64,000 bases of DNA from Rhizobium sp. LC145 (GCF_001005825.1 NZ_LBHV01000002.1:248001-312000); one strand, 5' to 3'; positions 36,686-48,103 are shown, counted from the first letter of the stretch. The notes: a model not told the origin generated them from the sequence alone. Numbers and translations: made by a program.

Positions 36686-38826
36686 CGCTTGAAAGGCCCG
36701 CAAAGACGGCCGAGACCGCGCACGACTACCATGCGCTTAATGCCATGCTGAACCTCTACGACGAGCAGGGGCAAATCCAGTTCGACAAGGACCGGCTAGC
36801 CGCGCGACAGTATTTCCTCAGCCATGTCAACCAGAACACCGTCTTCTTCCATAATCTCAGGGAAAAGCTCGATTATCTCGTCGCCGAGGGCTATTACGAG
36901 CAGGAGGTGCTGGACCAGTATTCCTTTAATTTCGTCCGCGATCTGTTCGACCACGCCTATGCGAAGAAGTTCCGCTTTCCGACCTTCCTCGGTGCTTTCA
37001 AGTATTACACCTCCTACACGCTGAAGACCTTCGACGGTAAGCGCTACCTGGAGCGCTACGAGGATCGTGTCTGCATGGTGGCGCTGGCACTTGCGCGCGG
37101 CAGTGAGGCCCTTGCCCGTGATCTCGTCGACGAGATCATTTCCGGCCGTTTCCAGCCGGCGACGCCGACATTCCTCAATGCCGGCAAGAAGCAGCGCGGC
37201 GAACTGGTCTCCTGCTTTCTGCTGCGCGTCGAGGACAACATGGAATCGATCGGTCGCTCGATCAATTCGGCGCTGCAGCTTTCCAAGCGCGGGGGCGGCG
37301 TCGCCTTGTCGCTCACCAACATCCGCGAGGCCGGTGCGCCGATCAAGCACATCGAGAACCAGTCTTCCGGCATCATCCCTGTGATGAAACTCCTGGAGGA
37401 TAGTTTCTCCTACGCAAACCAACTCGGCGCGCGCCAGGGCGCGGGGGCGGTCTATCTCCACGCTCATCATCCCGACATCATGCGCTTCCTTGATACCAAG
37501 CGCGAAAACGCCGACGAGAAGATCCGCATCAAGACGCTCTCCCTCGGCGTCGTCATTCCCGACATCACCTTCGAACTCGCCCGCAACAACGAGGATATGT
37601 ACCTGTTCTCGCCCTATGACGTCGAACGCGTCTATGGCGTGGCCTTCACCGAAATCTCCGTGACGGAAAAATATCGCGAGATGGTGGCCGACAGCCGCAT
37701 CGCCAAGAGGAAGATCAAGGCCCGCGACTTCTTCCAGGTGATCGCCGAGATCCAGTTCGAGAGCGGCTATCCCTATCTCATGTTCGAGGACACGGTGAAC
37801 CGCGTCAACCCGATCTTAGGCCGCATCACCATGAGCAATCTCTGCTCGGAAATCCTGCAGGTGAGCGAGGCGAGTACCTTCAACGACGATCTGTCCTATA
37901 GCCACATGGGCAAGGACATCTCCTGCAATCTAGGCTCGCTGAATATCGCCGCCGCAATGGATTCGGCCGATTTCGGCAAGACGATCGAGACGGCCATTCG
38001 GGCGCTGACGGCCGTATCCGACATGAGCAAGATCACGTCGGTTCCTTCCGTCGCCAAGGGCAATGACGAAAGCCATGCGATCGGCCTCGGCCAGATGAAC
38101 CTGCACGGATATCTCGCCCGCGAGCGCATCTTCTACGGCTCCGAGGAAGGTGTCGATTTCACCAGTATCTATTTCTACACGGTGACCTACCACGCCATCC
38201 GCGCTTCGAACCGGCTGGCGGTCGAACGCGGCGCCAGCTTCAAGGGCTTCGAAAACTCGAAATATGCTTCCGGCGAATATTTCGACAAGTACACGGAGCA
38301 GGTGTGGATGCCCGCCACGGAACGCGTGGCGGTATTGTTCGAAAAGGCCGGTATAGCCATCCCGACCCAGGAAGACTGGCGGGCGTTGAAGCAGGCGGTG
38401 ATGGAAGGCGGGCTCTATAACCAGAACCTGCAGGCCGTGCCGCCGACCGGCTCGATCTCCTACATCAATCACTCGACGTCCTCGATCCACCCGATCGTCT
38501 CGAAGATCGAGATCCGGAAAGAGGGCAAGATCGGCCGCGTCTATTACCCAGCCGCTTATCTGACCAACGACAATCTCGAATATTACGAGGATGCCTACGA
38601 GATCGGTCCGGAGAAGATCATCGACACCTATGCGGCGGCGACCCAGCATGTCGACCAGGGTCTGTCGCTGACGCTGTTCTTCCGTGACACGGCGACCACC
38701 CGCGACATCAATCGGGCGCAGATCTACGCCTGGAAGAAGGGCATCAAGACCATTTACTACATCCGCCTTCGCCAGATGGCGCTGTCCGGCACGGAAGTGC
38801 AGGGCTGTGTCTCCTGCGCCCTCTGA
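36673..38826 (+). CDS. nrdE: Class Ib ribonucleoside-diphosphate reductase alpha subunit NrdE
   Basis: This is a 717-residue catalytic subunit converting ribonucleoside diphosphates to deoxy forms. Active-site features include the first redox cysteine in ELVSCFLLR, the NLCSEI catalytic cysteine region and the C-terminal redox pair GCVSC at the very end. The ATP-cone typical of class Ia is absent, as expected for class Ib. The start is a TTG at 36673 with GGATTGGAACGA before it; the open frame extends further upstream but through nrdI. It forms the holoenzyme with NrdF. Confidence 0.95.
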   Translation: MDTLTLERPAKTAETAHDYHALNAMLNLYDEQGQIQFDKDRLAARQYFLSHVNQNTVFFHNLREKLDYLVAEGYYEQEVLDQYSFNFVRDLFDHAYAKKFRFPTFLGAFKYYTSYTLKTFDGKRYLERYEDRVCMVALALARGSEALARDLVDEIISGRFQPATPTFLNAGKKQRGELVSCFLLRVEDNMESIGRSINSALQLSKRGGGVALSLTNIREAGAPIKHIENQSSGIIPVMKLLEDSFSYANQLGARQGAGAVYLHAHHPDIMRFLDTKRENADEKIRIKTLSLGVVIPDITFELARNNEDMYLFSPYDVERVYGVAFTEISVTEKYREMVADSRIAKRKIKARDFFQVIAEIQFESGYPYLMFEDTVNRVNPILGRITMSNLCSEILQVSEASTFNDDLSYSHMGKDISCNLGSLNIAAAMDSADFGKTIETAIRALTAVSDMSKITSVPSVAKGNDESHAIGLGQMNLHGYLARERIFYGSEEGVDFTSIYFYTVTYHAIRASNRLAVERGASFKGFENSKYASGEYFDKYTEQVWMPATERVAVLFEKAGIAIPTQEDWRALKQAVMEGGLYNQNLQAVPPTGSISYINHSTSSIHPIVSKIEIRKEGKIGRVYYPAAYLTNDNLEYYEDAYEIGPEKIIDTYAAATQHVDQGLSLTLFFRDTATTRDINRAQIYAWKKGIKTIYYIRLRQMALSGTEVQGCVSCAL

Positions 38827-39831
<1,005 letters not shown>

Positions 39832-39936
39832 TCGGAGGGAGCATCGCTTCGGCTACGCCAAATGTGATGGTAGACGCAGGGCTTGGCATGCGGCACCATC
39901 GCGAGTGCCTGCGTCCAACACCCGTGAGGAAGTGCG

Positions 39937-40818
39937 ATGACGAGATTGCTTCAGCCGCTTGTCGAGGGTTTTTACGACGAGCGGACAGGCAGCATTCAAT
40001 ACGTGGTCTCGGACCCGCAGACCCGCAAGTGCGCGATCATCGATCCGGTGCTGGACTATGACGAGAAGTCCGGCAGCACGGCCACCCGTCATGCGGACGC
40101 GATCCTTGACTACATCCATCAGAAAGGCCTCGATCCGGCATGGATACTCGACACGCATCCGCATGCGGATCACTTTTCGGCAGCAGCCTATCTGAAGGAG
40201 AAGACCGGAGCGCCCACGGCGATCGGGGCCGAGATCGTCAGCGTGCAGGAGCTCTGGCGGACGATCTATAACATGCCCGAGTTGGCGACAGACGGGTCGC
40301 AATGGGATCGGCTGTTTGCCCATGGCGATCGGTTCCCGATCGGGGAAATGGAATGCCGCGTCATCCATTCGCCGGGACATACGCTCGCTTCCGTTACCTA
40401 TATCGTGGGCGATGCCGTCTTCGTTCACGATACCCTGTTCATGCCCGACAGCGGCACCGCACGGACTGATTTCCCCGGCGGAAGCGCCGAAAGCCTCTGG
40501 AAGTCGATCGAGTTCATTCTGGCTCTTCCGGCAGACGTGCGGCTCTTCACCGGCCACGACTATCGGCCGGAAGGAAGGCAGGCCCGGTGGGAAAGCACCG
40601 TCGCCGAGCAGAGGGCGAATAACATCCATCTGTGGGGAAGAGACGGCCACAGCTTCGTTCAAATGCGAAAGGAGCGGGACGCTACATTGCCCTTTCCGCG
40701 CTTGATGCTGCACGCGCTCCAGGTGAACCTCAATGCAGGCGCGCTTCCAGCGCCGGAAGGCGACGGCCGCAGGTATTTGAAAATACCCCTGGATGCCTTT
40801 CCCGAAACCGCCTGGTAG
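39937..40818 (+). CDS. MBL-fold metallo-hydrolase, persulfide dioxygenase-like
   Basis: This is a 293-residue metallo-beta-lactamase-fold protein related to glyoxalase II and ETHE1-type persulfide dioxygenases. The metal motif THPHADH gives H74, H76, D78 and H79, with further ligands in HSPGHT and GHDY. ETHE1-like enzymes use a mononuclear iron to oxidise glutathione persulfide to sulfite; the sequence fits that branch better than plain glyoxalase II, but I cannot separate them with certainty. It stands alone after nrdF and converges on the next transporter. Confidence 0.75.
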   Translation: MTRLLQPLVEGFYDERTGSIQYVVSDPQTRKCAIIDPVLDYDEKSGSTATRHADAILDYIHQKGLDPAWILDTHPHADHFSAAAYLKEKTGAPTAIGAEIVSVQELWRTIYNMPELATDGSQWDRLFAHGDRFPIGEMECRVIHSPGHTLASVTYIVGDAVFVHDTLFMPDSGTARTDFPGGSAESLWKSIEFILALPADVRLFTGHDYRPEGRQARWESTVAEQRANNIHLWGRDGHSFVQMRKERDATLPFPRLMLHALQVNLNAGALPAPEGDGRRYLKIPLDAFPETAW

Positions 40819-40842
40819 CGGATGAAGTTGGAAATTTCCGCT

Positions 40843-42504
40843 TCACAGTAGGGCGGCCCGCGAGGTCTGCCGGCCGCTTGCAAGCAGCGCCTGGGTATAT
40901 TCGTGCTGCGGACGATCGAAGATGGCATCGGTTAAGCCCTCTTCGACGACCACCCCCCGCTTCATCACGATTGTCCGATCGCAGATCTGCCGGATCACCG
41001 CGAGATTGTGCGAAATGAAGACATAGGTGAGGTTCAGCTCGCCGCGCAATTCTTCGAGGAAGGTCAGAACTTGTGCCTGGACCGAGACGTCGAGGGCCGA
41101 TGTCGGCTCGTCCAGGACGAGCAGTTTCGGATGGAGCGCGACTGCCCGGGCGATGCAGACGCGCTGCTTCTGGCCTCCCGAAAGCTCGTGCGGATAGCGA
41201 TATTTGAACGCTTTCGGCAATTGCACGGTGTCGAGCAGTTCCTCGACTCGCTTGTCGATGTCACGGCCTCGCATTGCCGTCTGGATGCGCAGCGGCTCAC
41301 CTATCGCATCGCCGACCGTATGGCGGCCGTTGAGGGCAGAGTGGGGGTTCTGGAAAACGAGCTGCATATCGCGGCGTTTCCGGCGCAATGCTTCGCCTGC
41401 AAGACCGGTGATACTGGAACCATCGAAGACAATCTCCCCGCAGGTCGGCTCGATCAGCCGCAGGAGCATGCGCGCCACCGTCGACTTGCCGGAGCCGGAT
41501 TCGCCCACGATGCCGAGCACTTCGCCTGGCATGACCGAAAGACTGACTCCGTCGACCGCCTTCACGGTGCCGCCACCCATTAGACCGTACGTCTTGCGAA
41601 GATCCACGGCCGTCAGGAGAGGCTTTGCAGGAGATGTCTCGCTTTCGAACGGTGCTGGATCCTCACACTCCAGGAGACTGTGAACGCCGGCGACTTCATC
41701 GATCTCCGGCACCGCCGCGAGCAGTCTTTGCGTGTACTCGTGGCTGGGATTGCGAAGGATATCCTTCGTCAGCCCCTGTTCGACGATCTCGCCCTTGTAC
41801 ATGACAGCGCAGCGTTCCGCGACCTTGGCGATCGCCCCCACGTCATGGCTGATCATGATCACGGTCAGCCTGAGCGTCCTCACAAGATCGTTGATCAACT
41901 CAAGCACCTGTGCCTGCACGGTCACGTCGAGTGCCGTCGTCGGTTCATCGGCGATCAGCAGGTCCGGCTCGCCCGTCAGCGCCATGGCGATCAGGACGCG
42001 CTGGCGCATCCCGCCGGAAAGCTGGTGCGGATACTGGTCGAAGACGCGTGTGGGATCGTTGATGCCCACCTGACTGAGGAGTCCTTCGGCGCGTGCCCGG
42101 CGGGCGGTCTTGCCCGCCTTCGGCTTGCCCGTGGCGCGGTGATGTGCCGCGATCACGTCGGAAATCTGCTTGCCGACCGTGAAGAGCGGATTGAGATAGG
42201 TCATTGGATCCTGGAAGATCATCGAAATCCGCACACCGCGGATTTTTGCCCAGCCGGCATTGTCCAGTGTCGAAAGGTCCGTCCCGTCGAAAACGATGCG
42301 GCCGTCCATGATGCGCGACCGCTTCGGGCCGATTCCCATCATCGAGCGGACAAGCACGGTCTTGCCTGATCCGGACTCGCCGACGATGCCGAGCGTTTCG
42401 CCGCGGCGGACCGTCAGATTGATCTTCTTCAGCACATGCACGGCGCCGTCGAAAGTATCGATATCAAGGGTGAAATCGCGGATGTCGAGAAGGGAAGTGG
42501 TCAT
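40843..42504 (-). CDS. Dipeptide-type ABC transporter, fused double ATP-binding protein (DppD-DppF)
   Basis: This 553-residue protein contains two complete ABC ATPase domains. The first (about 5-255) has GESGSGKTV and LSGGMRQRV; the second (about 290-540) has GESGSGKST and LSGGQKQRV, each with a Walker B DEPT. One polypeptide thus replaces separate DppD and DppF. The ATG at 42504 overlaps the permease stop by 4 bases (ATGA); longer versions of the frame run through the permease gene. It powers the importer at 42501-46101. Confidence 0.93.
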   Translation of the reverse strand: MTTSLLDIRDFTLDIDTFDGAVHVLKKINLTVRRGETLGIVGESGSGKTVLVRSMMGIGPKRSRIMDGRIVFDGTDLSTLDNAGWAKIRGVRISMIFQDPMTYLNPLFTVGKQISDVIAAHHRATGKPKAGKTARRARAEGLLSQVGINDPTRVFDQYPHQLSGGMRQRVLIAMALTGEPDLLIADEPTTALDVTVQAQVLELINDLVRTLRLTVIMISHDVGAIAKVAERCAVMYKGEIVEQGLTKDILRNPSHEYTQRLLAAVPEIDEVAGVHSLLECEDPAPFESETSPAKPLLTAVDLRKTYGLMGGGTVKAVDGVSLSVMPGEVLGIVGESGSGKSTVARMLLRLIEPTCGEIVFDGSSITGLAGEALRRKRRDMQLVFQNPHSALNGRHTVGDAIGEPLRIQTAMRGRDIDKRVEELLDTVQLPKAFKYRYPHELSGGQKQRVCIARAVALHPKLLVLDEPTSALDVSVQAQVLTFLEELRGELNLTYVFISHNLAVIRQICDRTIVMKRGVVVEEGLTDAIFDRPQHEYTQALLASGRQTSRAALL

Positions 42505-43415
42505 CGCTCGCGGCTCCGGGGATCGAGAATATCGCGCAGGCCGTCGCCCAGAAGGTTGAAGCCAAGGACCGTCAGGAAGATCGCCGCGCCCGGAAAGAAC
42601 GAATACCACCACCAGTCGGGCATGTAAGATCTCGCGACTGAGACCATGGCCCCCCATTCGGGTGCCGGCGGCGGGGCGCCGAGGCCGATGAAGCCAAGGC
42701 CGGCGGCCGACAAGATCGCCATGCCCATGTCCATGCTCATCTTGACGATGATCGGCGACATGCAGTTGGGCAGGATGTGGTGCCAGAGTATCCAGGGCGT
42801 TTTGGCGCCGATCGAGCGGGCGGACTCGACGAAGAGCTCCTCCTTGACGGCGAGTGTCTTCGCCTCCACCAGGCGGACATAACCGGGCCACCAGACGATC
42901 GCCAGCGCGATCATGCAGTTGGTGAGACCGGGTCCGAGGGAGGCGACGATAGCAAGCGCCAGCGCAAGACCGGGCACCGCCAGGAAGAGTTCGGTCACCC
43001 GCATGATGCAGGCGCGGACCCAGCCGCCCTTGTAGCCGGCGATGATGCCGAGCGGCACGCCGACCAGCGCGCCGAGGCCGGTGATGACGATGCCGATCCA
43101 AAGCGAGGTACGGGCGCCAACGATGACGCGCGAGAAGATGTCGGCACCCATCTCGTCGGTGCCGAACCAGTGCTCCGCACCCGGCGGCAGAAGCCGCGCT
43201 TCCATGTTCACCGCGCCCGTCGTGTCCTGCGGATAGGGCACGATCGATGGGCCGATGGCTGCCAGGATCAGGAAGAGCACCACGAGCGTCAACCCGAACA
43301 TGGAGGAGAAGCTGCCGCAAAACATGTGCGCATAAAGCCGCAGTTGGCGGATTCGGCTGGCATGTCGTTCGCGGAAGGAGAGCGGCGTTTCGCTCGTCAG
43401 ATCGACATGTGACAT
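42501..43415 (-). CDS. Dipeptide-type ABC transporter permease (DppC)
   Basis: This is a 304-residue inner-membrane permease with six or so helices, the HWFGTDEMGADIFSRV motif (about 82-97) and an EAA loop ESARSIGAKTPWILW. The ATG at 43415 overlaps the DppB stop by one base and fixes the start. It belongs to the aroM-led transport operon. Confidence 0.92.
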   Translation of the reverse strand: MSHVDLTSETPLSFRERHASRIRQLRLYAHMFCGSFSSMFGLTLVVLFLILAAIGPSIVPYPQDTTGAVNMEARLLPPGAEHWFGTDEMGADIFSRVIVGARTSLWIGIVITGLGALVGVPLGIIAGYKGGWVRACIMRVTELFLAVPGLALALAIVASLGPGLTNCMIALAIVWWPGYVRLVEAKTLAVKEELFVESARSIGAKTPWILWHHILPNCMSPIIVKMSMDMGMAILSAAGLGFIGLGAPPPAPEWGAMVSVARSYMPDWWWYSFFPGAAIFLTVLGFNLLGDGLRDILDPRSRER

Positions 43416-44422
43416 CAAGCCCTCCGCAGGCGCGGATCGATCCAGGCATAGGCAAGATCGACCAGTGTATTGGCGATGATGAAGAAGAAGCCGATCAGCA
43501 GCGTCACGCCGATCACCGGCTTGAAATCGGAGGCGAGCGCGGAAGATACGGCATAAAGCCCGATCCCTGGCCAATCGAACACCGTTTCCACCAGAACCGT
43601 GGAGCCAAGCATCCAGCCGAAGCGAAGTCCGATCATCGCAAGTGTCGGCAAAAGGGCGTTCTTCAGCGCATAGATCATGACGATGCGGCGCGAAGACAGG
43701 CCATGGGCGCGGGCGGCGACGATGTAGTCAGATTGCAGGACTTCGATCATTTCGGCGCGATTGACGCGCAGGATCGAGGCGAGACAGGGAAAGGACAGCA
43801 CGAAGGCCGGCAGGATGATATGGGAAAAGGCGGTCTGGAAGGTACCGAAGCGCCCGGCGATGAGCGCGTCGATCAGCAGCGAACCCGTCATCATTTCAGG
43901 CGGGCGGGTCACCAGCGGCAGCCGGCCCGATACCGGCAGCCAGCCGAGATCGACGGAAAAGAAGAGCTGCATCAATATCCCGAACCAGAAGGCCGGGATC
44001 GCAACGCCCGAGATCGACAGGATGCGAGTGACATGATCAAGCGGCCCGTCCTTGTAGACGGCTGACAACATGCCGAGCGGAACGCCGACGACGACGCCCA
44101 GCGTCATCGCAACCAGGACGAGCTCAAGCGTCGCAGGAGCATAGCGTATGAGTTCATCGAGCACTGGCCGGGTGCTGACGATCGAGGTGCCGAGATCGCC
44201 GCTCAGGAGATCCTTCATGTAGATCGCGAACTGTTCGATGATCGGCCGATCCAGGCCATATTCCGTGCGGATCGTGGCGACCATGTCCTCGGTCGCGTTC
44301 GGGCCCGCAACAAGCCTGGCAGGATCGCCGGGGGCCACATTGGTGATGACGAAGGTCAACACCGCAATGCCAAGCATCGTGCCGACGACGGTCAGCAGTT
44401 TGCGCAAGGTGAAAGACAGCAT
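43415..44422 (-). CDS. Dipeptide-type ABC transporter permease (DppB)
   Basis: This 335-residue inner-membrane permease has an N-terminal FTLRKLLTVVGTMLGIAVLTF helix read in parts, the APGDPARLV motif and an EAA loop VAARAHGLSSRRIV. It forms the channel with the DppC partner. A 71-base gap separates it from the binding-protein gene upstream. Confidence 0.92.
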   Translation of the reverse strand: MLSFTLRKLLTVVGTMLGIAVLTFVITNVAPGDPARLVAGPNATEDMVATIRTEYGLDRPIIEQFAIYMKDLLSGDLGTSIVSTRPVLDELIRYAPATLELVLVAMTLGVVVGVPLGMLSAVYKDGPLDHVTRILSISGVAIPAFWFGILMQLFFSVDLGWLPVSGRLPLVTRPPEMMTGSLLIDALIAGRFGTFQTAFSHIILPAFVLSFPCLASILRVNRAEMIEVLQSDYIVAARAHGLSSRRIVMIYALKNALLPTLAMIGLRFGWMLGSTVLVETVFDWPGIGLYAVSSALASDFKPVIGVTLLIGFFFIIANTLVDLAYAWIDPRLRRA

Positions 44423-44493
44423 GCCGGCCTCGGATCAGGAAAGGGAGGCGGCACCTGCCGCCTCCGGCATTGATGGAATGGACGAGTGGAGGC

Positions 44494-46101
44494 TTATTCC
44501 TCTTCCTTGATCCACAGCGGGTAGAGATCGACCTCGCCGGTAAAGCGGACCGGGCTAAACTGGAAGCCCTGCAGATAGCTCTGGTGTGCCCAGCGACGGT
44601 TCTGCAGCATGCCGAAGACTTCCGGCTGGTCCGCGACGATCTGCTTCTGGATCTCGGTGTAGAGGGTTGCCCGCTCGTCCCAATTGGTGCTGGCACGCGC
44701 CTTATCGATCATCTCCGAAACCTTCGGACTGTCGTAGAAGGCCATGGCGTAATATTGGCCCCAGCTGTTCTTGTGATATTGGTAGGCGACCGCATCCGGA
44801 TCGATCGAGATCGGTGTGGTAAAGACCGAGGTCATGCTTGGCGACGTATCGACGCTTGAGCCGGCCGCCACCATGTTCGGCCATTGCTCCGGCCTGATGT
44901 TGACGTTGATGTTGAGCGCCTTCAAGTTATCGAGCAGCACGAGGCCGATGCGGCGCGCTTCCTCAAGACCTGCGACATGCACGTAGTCAAGCGTGATCCC
45001 TCCATCCTTATAGGCGGACTTGGCGAGATATTCCTTGGCCTTCGCAAGATCCTGGCGCGGAATGCCCGGCACCTCGATATGGCCTTTCATCGCATCCGGC
45101 AGCGGACTGGTCTCGAGCGTTGCCGCGCCGTTGTAGATCTGGATCAGGGCGTCGTAATCGAGAGCGTAGGCGATCGCCTTGCGCAAATTGATGTCTGCGG
45201 TCGGCCCCTTCTGGGTGTTGAACTTGATCCCGAACGTCGTCATACCCTTGTGATCCTGGATCACGATGCCCGGGATGTTCTTGACCTGCACGTAATCGTC
45301 GGAAGTCAGCCCTTCCACGATATCCGCCTCGCCGCGCTGAAGCGCAGCCTTCTGGGCGGCGGGCTCGCGGATCATCCGGTAGATGACCCCTGCCGGTCGG
45401 TTGTCGCCCTGCGGCCAACCCTTCCAGTAGTCATCGACCGCTTCGACCTCGTAGAGCACGTTCGGCTCCCAGCGTCCCAGCTTGAAGGGGCCAGAGCCGG
45501 CGGCGTGGTCGGTCAGCCATTTCTGGCCATAGTCGCCGTCGACCTCGTTCGCCTTCACCTCGTTCGGATTGACGATATACCACCATGGCAGGAAGGAGAG
45601 GAACGGCGCGTAAGGCGCCTTCAGCTCGAACTTGATAGTATGGTCGTCAACGACGCTGATGCCCTCTGGGGCCAGAAAGTCCTTCAGCATCCAGGCAACG
45701 CCCTTGTTGAGCTTCAGGCCGCGCTCGAAGGAATAGCGGATCGCTTCGGCATTTACCGGGTCGCCATTGTGGAACTTGGCGTCTTTGACCAGATGGAAGG
45801 TCCAGGTCTTGCCATCCTCGCTGGTTTCCCAGCGTTCCGCCAGCCAGGGCTTCAGCTCGGCCGGATCACCCTCGTATTTCAAGAGCGCGTCATAGACGGC
45901 CTGTTGGATCATGCGTGTCGACCAGTCGTAGCGGACATGCGGATCGAGCACCGGAATGGCCTGGCGTCCGCCGAAGACGATGACGGTGCCGCGGTCGGTG
46001 CGTTCAAAGGCGGCGACGGGTGAAACCAGCGCAGAGCTGGCCAGCATGGCAAGGGCGCTCAGGCCCAGTGCGAATTTCGTGAATGTGGCATTTCTGTTCA
46101 T
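44494..46101 (-). CDS. Dipeptide-type ABC transporter substrate-binding protein (family 5)
   Basis: This is a 535-residue periplasmic binding protein with a Sec signal ending near SALVSPVAA (about residue 31). Family 5 motifs are present (WTFHLVKDAKFHNGDPV; GSGPFKLGRW). It lies 37 bases after aroM on the same strand, so aroM, the binding protein, permeases and double ATPase look like one operon. Family members bind peptides, opines, nickel, sugars or modified amino acids; the neighbouring genes favour a hydantoin- or oxoproline-like ligand, which is inference. Confidence 0.9.
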   Translation of the reverse strand: MNRNATFTKFALGLSALAMLASSALVSPVAAFERTDRGTVIVFGGRQAIPVLDPHVRYDWSTRMIQQAVYDALLKYEGDPAELKPWLAERWETSEDGKTWTFHLVKDAKFHNGDPVNAEAIRYSFERGLKLNKGVAWMLKDFLAPEGISVVDDHTIKFELKAPYAPFLSFLPWWYIVNPNEVKANEVDGDYGQKWLTDHAAGSGPFKLGRWEPNVLYEVEAVDDYWKGWPQGDNRPAGVIYRMIREPAAQKAALQRGEADIVEGLTSDDYVQVKNIPGIVIQDHKGMTTFGIKFNTQKGPTADINLRKAIAYALDYDALIQIYNGAATLETSPLPDAMKGHIEVPGIPRQDLAKAKEYLAKSAYKDGGITLDYVHVAGLEEARRIGLVLLDNLKALNINVNIRPEQWPNMVAAGSSVDTSPSMTSVFTTPISIDPDAVAYQYHKNSWGQYYAMAFYDSPKVSEMIDKARASTNWDERATLYTEIQKQIVADQPEVFGMLQNRRWAHQSYLQGFQFSPVRFTGEVDLYPLWIKEEE

Positions 46102-46138
46102 GTCCGTTCCCTCTTTTTCTTATTGCAGGAGCTGGTTG

Positions 46139-46819
46139 TCAAAGCATTTGGCGGAGCACGCCGGCGACCAGCCGCCTAGAAAGGAGCACTGGTGCGCGGA
46201 TCGATGTCTTGGCCTGGGCAAGCATGTCGGCGGAGTAGCCCATGCAGTGCATGATGACGAGATCGCAGTTTGCCAGGCCCGCTGCCCGTTCTTCTATGTC
46301 GTCGCCGGCATAAGGCGAGGCGGCCACCACCTTCGGCTCGCCTGCGAAGACATGCCGTCTTGAAAATTCCCCTACCTGACGCTCAAGGGGCACGATGACG
46401 CCGAGCCGGCGGGCGGATTGAGCAAGCGCTTCTACGGTCGAATCGACGATACGCTGGGCCTCCACGACGAGCGTACGCCTGAGCGGTTCGACCTTCGTGC
46501 CCGTGCACAGCAGCACGATGATGTCGAAGCCCTGCTGGTCGATCTTCTGGAGCAGAAGGTTCAGACGCTCCTCGGTCCGCTCTTTGGAGGTGACGATTTC
46601 GTCTCCACTTGTGAGACGCGTGGCGAAGGAGAGCTCGCCAGGCCTCGCCTCCATGGCGGCAAGCTCCACGGGCGTCATACCGTCAAGCACGCCAAATTCG
46701 ATCACATCGAACTTGCGATCTTCCTGGCCCGCGGTGATATCGGCGATCATCTCCGGCACGATGTCGCTTCGCGGCGTCTGGCCGATTGTGACGAATGCGA
46801 TGCGCGGAGAAGAATTCAT
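46139..46819 (-). CDS. AroM-family protein
   Basis: This 226-residue cytoplasmic protein of the AroM family has an N-terminal FVTIGQTPRSD signature (about 9-19). Two cysteines sit at equivalent points to those of two-cysteine racemases: C105 in LLCTGT and C192 in MHCMGY. AroM's biochemical role is not established; the fold resemblance to Asp/Glu/hydantoin racemases suggests an isomerase. It is the first gene of the transport operon running to 40843. The neighbouring regulator contains a second AroM domain in which both cysteines are replaced. Confidence 0.85.
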   Translation of the reverse strand: MNSSPRIAFVTIGQTPRSDIVPEMIADITAGQEDRKFDVIEFGVLDGMTPVELAAMEARPGELSFATRLTSGDEIVTSKERTEERLNLLLQKIDQQGFDIIVLLCTGTKVEPLRRTLVVEAQRIVDSTVEALAQSARRLGVIVPLERQVGEFSRRHVFAGEPKVVAASPYAGDDIEERAAGLANCDLVIMHCMGYSADMLAQAKTSIRAPVLLSRRLVAGVLRQML

Positions 46820-46864
46820 GTCGGCTCCAGGACGATCCCTTAAGGACTTCTACTGATCCAAAGC

Positions 46865-46906
46865 CTAGCGTGTCCCTTATGCCGCCTACTATCAGGGAGT
46901 TTCCCT
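46865..46906. promoter_or_regulatory. Candidate regulator-binding region upstream of aroM
   Basis: Within 50-90 bases of the aroM start there is CTAG-N3-GTCCCTTAT (46865-46880) and a palindrome AGGGA-GTT-TCCCT (46894-46906). The CTAG...GTCCCTTAT combination also occurs upstream of the DUF917 gene (48034-48051), on the other side of the LuxR-type regulator. Binding by that regulator is inferred. Confidence 0.4.
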
Positions 46907-47010
46907 ATCCGGCCCACGATTGACGGAAAAGTGGATGATGAAACTTTGGGCAGGACCTGCTTTCTCGCTCAATGGGATCGGCAAAGCGAGGCCGCGGCTC
47001 GCCTTGGAGG

Positions 47011-47967
47011 TCAGAAAAACCCGGCGGAGACGACCAGCCGTATCAAGGCGCCCACTGAGGTCACTTCCATCTTGCTCATGACATTGGCGCGATGGATTTC
47101 GACGGTCTTGGGGCTGATTCCGAGCTGTCGGGCGACTGCCTTGTTCGACAATCCTTCAGCGACCAGCGAGAGGACCTGTTTTTCCCGCGGCGTGAGTCGC
47201 ATCAGCCGTTCGGAAAATTCCGCGTGCACATCAGGCAGCGTAGCCGCTTGGGCCTGGCTGAGCAGCAGGCGGATTGCGCCGGCAACGATACGTCTGGCAA
47301 GCACCACCGGCTTGCCGCTCGCCTTGGCCACCATCTGCTGGTCGGCTTCCGTGAAGCTCACGGAATTAAGGACGATGATGTCGCACTCGGCGAGATCCAC
47401 AAGGGCGCGGGCAAGTGATCCCCTGTCTCCATCGTGCGCGTGGGTCGCCGTCACCCGGAAAAGTCCCAGCGCTGGGATATCCAGCTCGGCAACCTGCTGC
47501 TCAAGCGGCTGGATAATGCCGATGGCCTCACCTTGCGAGGCGAGCGAGATGATGGTCGATTCCATGGCGCGCTGGGCATTGACGGTGGGGCAGGTGCTTT
47601 CGAATTCCCGAAAAATGCCGGTCGAAAGAATGACTACCAGATCGAACTCGTGGGGGTGAAAGCCGGCGACGATGCCTGCCATCCGTTCGGCGATCCTCGG
47701 CTTCGAAAGCACGATGTCGCCGCCGTCGCGCAATCGTGTAACGATTCCCGGCTCGCCCGGTCGCGGGCGGAATTGATCGATCTCCTCAATCGAAAGCCTG
47801 TCAAGGGCTCCGATTTCCAACGCCTCAATGGAAAGGTCGAGGCTGGACAGCATGGTCTCGATTAGATCTGCCCGAGGGGAGTGGCCGACACTAACGAACA
47901 TCACCTTGCGTTTGGCTTCGCGGCTTTCCTTCGCTGGGTGACTGTCGTGGACGTTTGTCTGGGCCAA
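47011..47967 (-). CDS. AroM-LuxR fusion transcriptional regulator
   Basis: This is a 318-residue protein with two domains. Residues about 20-236 are an AroM domain (VSVGHSPRAD start; LEQQVAELD and ARRIVAG motifs shared with the free AroM next door). Residues about 257-315 are a LuxR/FixJ-type HTH (LTPREKQVLSLVAEGLSNKAVA). The positions of the AroM cysteines are serine here: S115 in ILSTG and S202 in LNSVSF. This suggests a ligand-binding sensor without catalysis. The start is a TTG at 47967 with AGGGAGAAG upstream; a later ATG at 47901 is possible. It lies between, and probably controls, the aroM-transport operon and the divergent DUF917-hyuA operon. Confidence 0.88.
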   Translation of the reverse strand: MAQTNVHDSHPAKESREAKRKVMFVSVGHSPRADLIETMLSSLDLSIEALEIGALDRLSIEEIDQFRPRPGEPGIVTRLRDGGDIVLSKPRIAERMAGIVAGFHPHEFDLVVILSTGIFREFESTCPTVNAQRAMESTIISLASQGEAIGIIQPLEQQVAELDIPALGLFRVTATHAHDGDRGSLARALVDLAECDIIVLNSVSFTEADQQMVAKASGKPVVLARRIVAGAIRLLLSQAQAATLPDVHAEFSERLMRLTPREKQVLSLVAEGLSNKAVARQLGISPKTVEIHRANVMSKMEVTSVGALIRLVVSAGFF

Positions 47968-48033
47968 TTTCGATTCTTCTCCCTGGTAGCCGTGAGGGCA
48001 AGCTTTGCTGCCCAATTTTTGTGCGCCGCTCCT

Positions 48034-48051
48034 CTAGGTGCAGTCCCTTAT
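48034..48051. promoter_or_regulatory. Candidate regulator-binding site upstream of the DUF917 gene
   Basis: CTAG-N5-GTCCCTTAT lies 53-70 bases before the DUF917 start and repeats the nine-base GTCCCTTAT found upstream of aroM at 46872-46880. Its role as a site for the AroM-LuxR protein is inferred from the shared sequence and gene order. Confidence 0.4.
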
Positions 48052-48103
48052 ATTCTCGACGCGCCGACGAAGCTAGGTTCATCCCCGATCTTCGGAGGTG
48101 ATT

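Noticed and set aside
42505..43455. Upstream extension of the double-ATPase frame
   Set aside because: It reads through the DppC gene out of frame; the ATG at 42504 with an ATGA overlap is the true start.
44884..46023. 379-codon plus-strand frame opposite the family 5 binding protein
   Set aside because: The minus strand encodes a complete periplasmic binding protein with signal peptide.
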